Source: Atopsyche davidsoni
Taxonomy: Eukaryota > Arthropoda > Insecta > Trichoptera > Hydrobiosidae
Length of the DNA: 64,000 nt
Reading direction: 5' to 3'
Assembly (NCBI GenBank): GCA_022113835.1
Contig: JAILWY010000012.1
Coordinates: forward strand, 12,586,001-12,650,000
The notes under the pieces were generated by a model. It was given only the letters and a program-made list of their open reading frames with translations, made no database searches and was not told where the DNA came from. Shown here piece after piece: positions 60,450 to 64,000 of this stretch. A program made the position numbers and the translations under genes. Each line of letters starts with the position of its first letter. Within the stretch, counting starts at the first letter, position 1.

Positions 60450-62881
60450 TTAAATATTTTGCTTCAGCTGCTCCTCGTATTGTAAAACATCTTCAATATT
60501 CATTATGTTTAGTTTTTGAATAACTTTACCGGCAAACTGTGAAAATTTAGCTTGAGGGCCTCCATTTATCGACCTTTTGAAAACTAAAAAAGAAAGCAAA
60601 AAATTAAACTTTGTCCAGTTTTGCTACCTAGTTCATACAGAATAATGAGATTTTACTAAAATTCAGTCACTTTTACCATACAATTATAAGTACATAACCA
60701 AACACATACCTTATTGTTAAAATACATAGTATTATCATATATTTTTTCATTTAAATTTTTTATTTAATTTTAGTTCAATAGATTAAACCATTTTGACAAA
60801 GATGGGTGGATATCACTAGCTGTATTAATTTATTCATATAATTACTAATATTATTAGGCACATTAGTTCACACATAGAAGATGATTAAAGAAATGTGTGA
60901 ACTAATGTGCCTAATCATATTAGTAATATAATAAACCCATAATGGGTAATAAATACGCATCTGATTGACGTTCAATCCAAAAAATAGACATTATTCATAT
61001 AACATAAATATTGGAATATTATAAAATAAATACATTAAAAATCAATTTCTATTTAATAATTAAATAGTGGAAGAAAAATTACCTCCGTGAACAGATTTCT
61101 CAAGTCGATAAATAGGGAATCTTCCACACTCTCCAGCAATATGAGTGCTCAGAGAAGAAGTGGATTTCATGGGAGGCAGTACAACTCTCATATTCTTAAC
61201 GACAGTCATGTTGACCTCATAATGTCCTTCCCACATTTTTTTTAATAAATCCAAAAGAGAATCTGGTAACAAAACAGCATTCCTATCCAAAGGCATAATG
61301 AAACAACGTTTTCCCTTTATGTCCAAAATTCCTGTTGAATTATAAAAATAAAAATACAGAATAGATCTTTATACAAACAACAAATTATAATATGTTTTCA
61401 ATATGAAAAGCCACAAACATACCCGTCTGATTAAAAGCAAAGTCATGAACGAAGATACCGCGCCTGCCATCAGCAAAGTCCGGAACTTCAATCTTTTCGT
61501 AGTTTTCTTTTTCTGTTCCGATCTCAATGCGTTCCCTCAAAGCTGTAGTTAAATCATTTGGGGAACTTATATCATCAAAATTATCCAAGGAATCCATAAT
61601 TCTGACGCCTTGGAGCGAACTTGCTTGCAGCTGTAGGAATATTTTAACAAAGATTTACAATCTGCATTAATAAATAAACCTAATTAAACATTTATTACGG
61701 ATAAATAGTATAAAATTATTCGAAATATAAAATACAATACAACATAAAAAACATGGAGTTATAAGTAAATAAATTGAATATAGTAAAACCAAAAAAGTAT
61801 TCATTTTTAACTATTGGTTTATTTACCTTGGTGTTGCGGTATTGAACATTACACCAACCGTTAAAACGCTGAGTTTCCTGATGTCCATATTCATCGTAGA
61901 GGTATAAGCCTCCAACAAATCCACATGTCATCACAATCATAGCAGTAAAAAACAAATACATAGTTGTGCAATATGAAAGTCCACATAGTCCCAAGTCTCT
62001 GTCTAATACTTCCCGGCCTGAAGTACGGCCGGGTATTTCCACTGTCACCTGCAGGAGAAACAATTTTTACAAATTTGTACATTAGCCAAAAATATACGTT
62101 CATTGCATTTACATTAAATACCCCAAGATATTATATCCTAATTTACATTCCACAACTGTAGTTAAGAGTTCAATTAGAAACAGTCCATATTGCAATTTCA
62201 GTACAAAGACAATATATTCATATTGTTAGAATATACAAATACATATATATAGTACATATACTACATATGCATATACGTATACGTATATGTCTATCTATAT
62301 GTATATGCATATACGTATATGTCTATATATATGTATATGTACCATGCATGCATATGAACATGTAAATGTATGTGCATAGTCATATGCATATTTATATGCA
62401 TATTCATATGCATATACATATGCATTTGAGTGTGTGTGTGTGTGTGAAGTATTTACATATATATTTTTTTAATAAAAATATTGGGCATGTTTCCAGTAAG
62501 AATCAACGGTGCTAATTTTTCCTAAATATGACTTTTTTATTATTATATCAATTCCACACAGAACTCTTATCGTATTCGTGATATATAATAGTTCGTAGTT
62601 GTTTGCGGTGGCAGCTTTTATGACTAAGAGCGATAATATTGTTTTCCACTTATTTATCAAGTAATTTCTATCAATTTATCGTCATGAAAATATTATTTTC
62701 ACAGCATATTCAAACAAAAAGATTGTAAAACAAAATACTTATTTCTTGTAATGCAACGTAAATTTTGTAAAAGAAAAAATCGAAAAAGTCAACTCACCAA
62801 ATCAACACCATCTTCTGTCACCAATGGTAATTCAGAGATTATGGGTTTTTTTTCACTTACAGCCCTTGTTATTATCGTCAT
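60450..62881 (-). CDS. Itm2: ITM2/BRI-family type II membrane protein with BRICHOS domain, 5 exons, 298 aa
   Basis: Exons on the minus strand: 62881-62798, 62048-61827, 61630-61423, 61331-61083, 60583-60450 (897 bp, phase kept). A cytoplasmic N-terminus precedes a single hydrophobic anchor (about residues 54-78) and a lumenal region holding the BRICHOS domain. Its two conserved cysteines are Cys181 (GKRCFIMPL) and Cys240 (AGECGRF). They are 59 residues apart, as I recall for human BRI2. A dibasic FKR at 256-258 sits where furin releases the C-terminal peptide of mammalian ITM2B. The downstream 40 residues contain no cysteine, unlike the disulfide-looped mammalian peptides. ITM2 proteins act in the secretory pathway as chaperone-like BRICHOS proteins; the insect role is not evident from sequence. 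The gene is convergent with VKR and follows the CFAP97-like gene on the same strand. Confidence 0.88.
60841..60927 (-). repeat. Near-perfect 87-bp hairpin in ITM2 intron 4
   Basis: Two 35-base arms (60841-60875 and 60893-60927) are reverse complements with one mismatch and enclose a 17-base loop. The structure lies within the intron between ITM2 exons 4 and 5, between 61083 and 60583. It could fold in the pre-mRNA of either strand. It is either a tiny palindromic transposon relic or a hairpin small-RNA precursor; sequence alone does not decide. Confidence 0.8.
62262..62467. repeat. Alternating purine-pyrimidine simple repeat in ITM2 intron 1
   Basis: About 200 bases are built almost wholly from CATATG, ATATGCAT and TATACGTA words and end in a (TG)n run near 62430-62446. 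The tract lies in the first ITM2 intron (62049-62797). Alternating purine-pyrimidine DNA of this kind is prone to cruciform or Z-form structure and length change. Confidence 0.85.
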
Positions 62882-63668
62882 TGTGATTATATTTCACTGA
62901 CGCTAATACGAATATCGAATAGTTTTTTTTTGTTAATGAATGATAAAACTATACGTAAATGCAGCCTCTCGGACCCTCCCTCTGAAAACACAATTCACAA
63001 TAATACTTCTGTCGTAATACGTAAATAGAAATGCATAAGGAAACGTCAAACCGATTCGGGATACTTCGGACACGTTCGGAAACACTCGGCTAAAATATTG
63101 GACTCGCTTGGAGTGCACAGCCTTATAGAGCAACAGTCAATTAATTAGGGTGAGTTTCCTGAAGGGTGCTCGAATTAACCCTAAGCAAATACATTCTTAC
63201 AAATAAATTATATTTGGGCCAAAATAAATTAAATTATGCTGGTATTAATTTGAGTTAACTGTTGATCAGTCGGTAACAAATATTGATTGACAGATGAGCT
63301 TGCAAACAAATAGCTCCAACATAATAAGTAAAAATATTTTTTAATATCAAAAATACTCGTGAAATTTAATGAGGGTACGTGATTTTTGACGTTTTACGTC
63401 ACAGACGATCATTTATAGTGTCAAGTTAATTGTTGAAAAAATATTTTTTATCCTAATAGAAAGCCATCAAATGCTAATGCGCTTACAATACTATCGATCA
63501 ATGAATGCTTAAATATCTTCAAAACAAATCACTTGTATAATGATATCCACAATTAAATATTTACCTTATTTTTGTGGTGCACTTTTTATATTACCTTATA
63601 TATAGATGAGGCAGTAATAAAAACAGGCAGAAAGTTTTTTTAATTGCATAAAATTCAAATGTTAACTA
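62882..63668. other. Intergenic: ITM2 upstream region
   Basis: This gap separates the ITM2 start from the end of the CFAP97-like gene on the same strand. It should hold the ITM2 promoter and 5' UTR, roughly 62,882-63,150. I see no clear TATA/initiator pair. Confidence 0.5.
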
Positions 63669-64000
63669 TTATTTCTTTATTTTTATTATAGTTAATTTAT
63701 TATCTAAACGGTTAATTTGCATAATTCTACTTAATTCTTGAAGAAGACGAAAGTTTTCTTTTCTTATGCTTTCTTTTCTTTCTTGTTCCCAGAGCTGTTT
63801 TTTTAACTTTGTTGTAACATGAGCTCTAATTTGTGGTGATTCGTTATCTATAGCCGGTGATGCAAATTCAACCTTAAAATAATTACAAATATTATTAAGT
63901 TTAACTAAATTTATACATACATACGTGTGTGTATAAGTTTTATATTATATGAAAATATCAACCTTTTTTCGATGATCAAAATATCTTCGCTCTTCAAATG
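63669..64000 (-). CDS. CFAP97/hemingway-like protein, 3' end only (partial)
   Basis: The last exon runs 63872-63669 and ends in TAA. A 90-bp intron separates it from an exon that starts at 63963 and runs off the window edge; its donor (GTTGAT) is weak but keeps the frame. The joined peptide reads YFDHRKKVEFASP, then IRAHVTTKLKKQLWEQERK, then KENFRLLQELSRIM and RLDNK. This pattern (YxxHRxKV, PxID, KLKKxQxExER, ENxxLLxxLxxIM, RxDN) is what I know from CFAP97 and Drosophila hemingway, proteins of motile cilia and sperm flagella. The N-terminal part lies outside the window. Recognition is by motif order only. Confidence 0.6.

Overview
The window is a stretch of nuclear DNA from an AT-rich (roughly 30% GC) animal genome, almost certainly an insect and most likely a moth or butterfly. 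The evidence is split, intron-containing genes with consensus GT/AG junctions; an arrestin closest to my recollection of the 381-residue lepidopteran visual arrestin; arthropod-type TATA plus TCAGT promoters; a mariner relic; and long gene-poor intervals with (AT)n microsatellites. Exon models were built by hand. In the four complete genes every junction keeps the reading frame and each model ends in one stop codon.

Layout. 1-6,200: intergenic, with a possible broken coding remnant (2.3-2.8 kb), a 51-bp tandem repeat (3.1-3.4 kb), a possible hAT end (3.86 kb) and an internally deleted mariner (4.87-5.33 kb). 6,207-10,249 (-): visual-type arrestin, 8 exons. 10.4-13.3 kb: shared upstream region of two divergently transcribed genes, containing a GC/C-rich block (11.9-12.8 kb). 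13,332-18,141 (+): membrane-anchored gamma-glutamyltranspeptidase-like gene, 10 exons, lacking most catalytic landmarks. 18-52 kb: a gene-poor expanse holding two TATA/initiator promoter candidates and an orphan first exon (32.8-33.4 kb), SINE-like repeats, a 14-bp motif present four times (46.35-46.75 kb), and two decayed copies of a YqaJ-exonuclease mobile gene (47.5-49.3 kb). 52,347-57,396 (+): venus kinase receptor (Venus-flytrap ectodomain plus tyrosine kinase), 8 coding exons. 60,450-62,881 (-): ITM2/BRI-family BRICHOS protein, 5 exons, convergent with the receptor. 63,669-64,000 (-): 3' end of a CFAP97/hemingway-like ciliary protein, cut by the window edge.

The genes do not form a pathway. 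Arrestin belongs to phototransduction, the venus kinase receptor to peptide or amino-acid endocrine signalling, ITM2 to secretory-pathway BRICHOS biology and the CFAP97-like protein to cilia or sperm flagella. The observations most worth following are the degenerate GGT-like protein with a possible short isoform, the activation-loop Tyr-to-Phe change in the receptor, the YqaJ relic pair next to the repeated GTGACTGACGTTAC motif, the near-perfect hairpin in an ITM2 intron, and the unassigned promoter/first-exon region at 33 kb.
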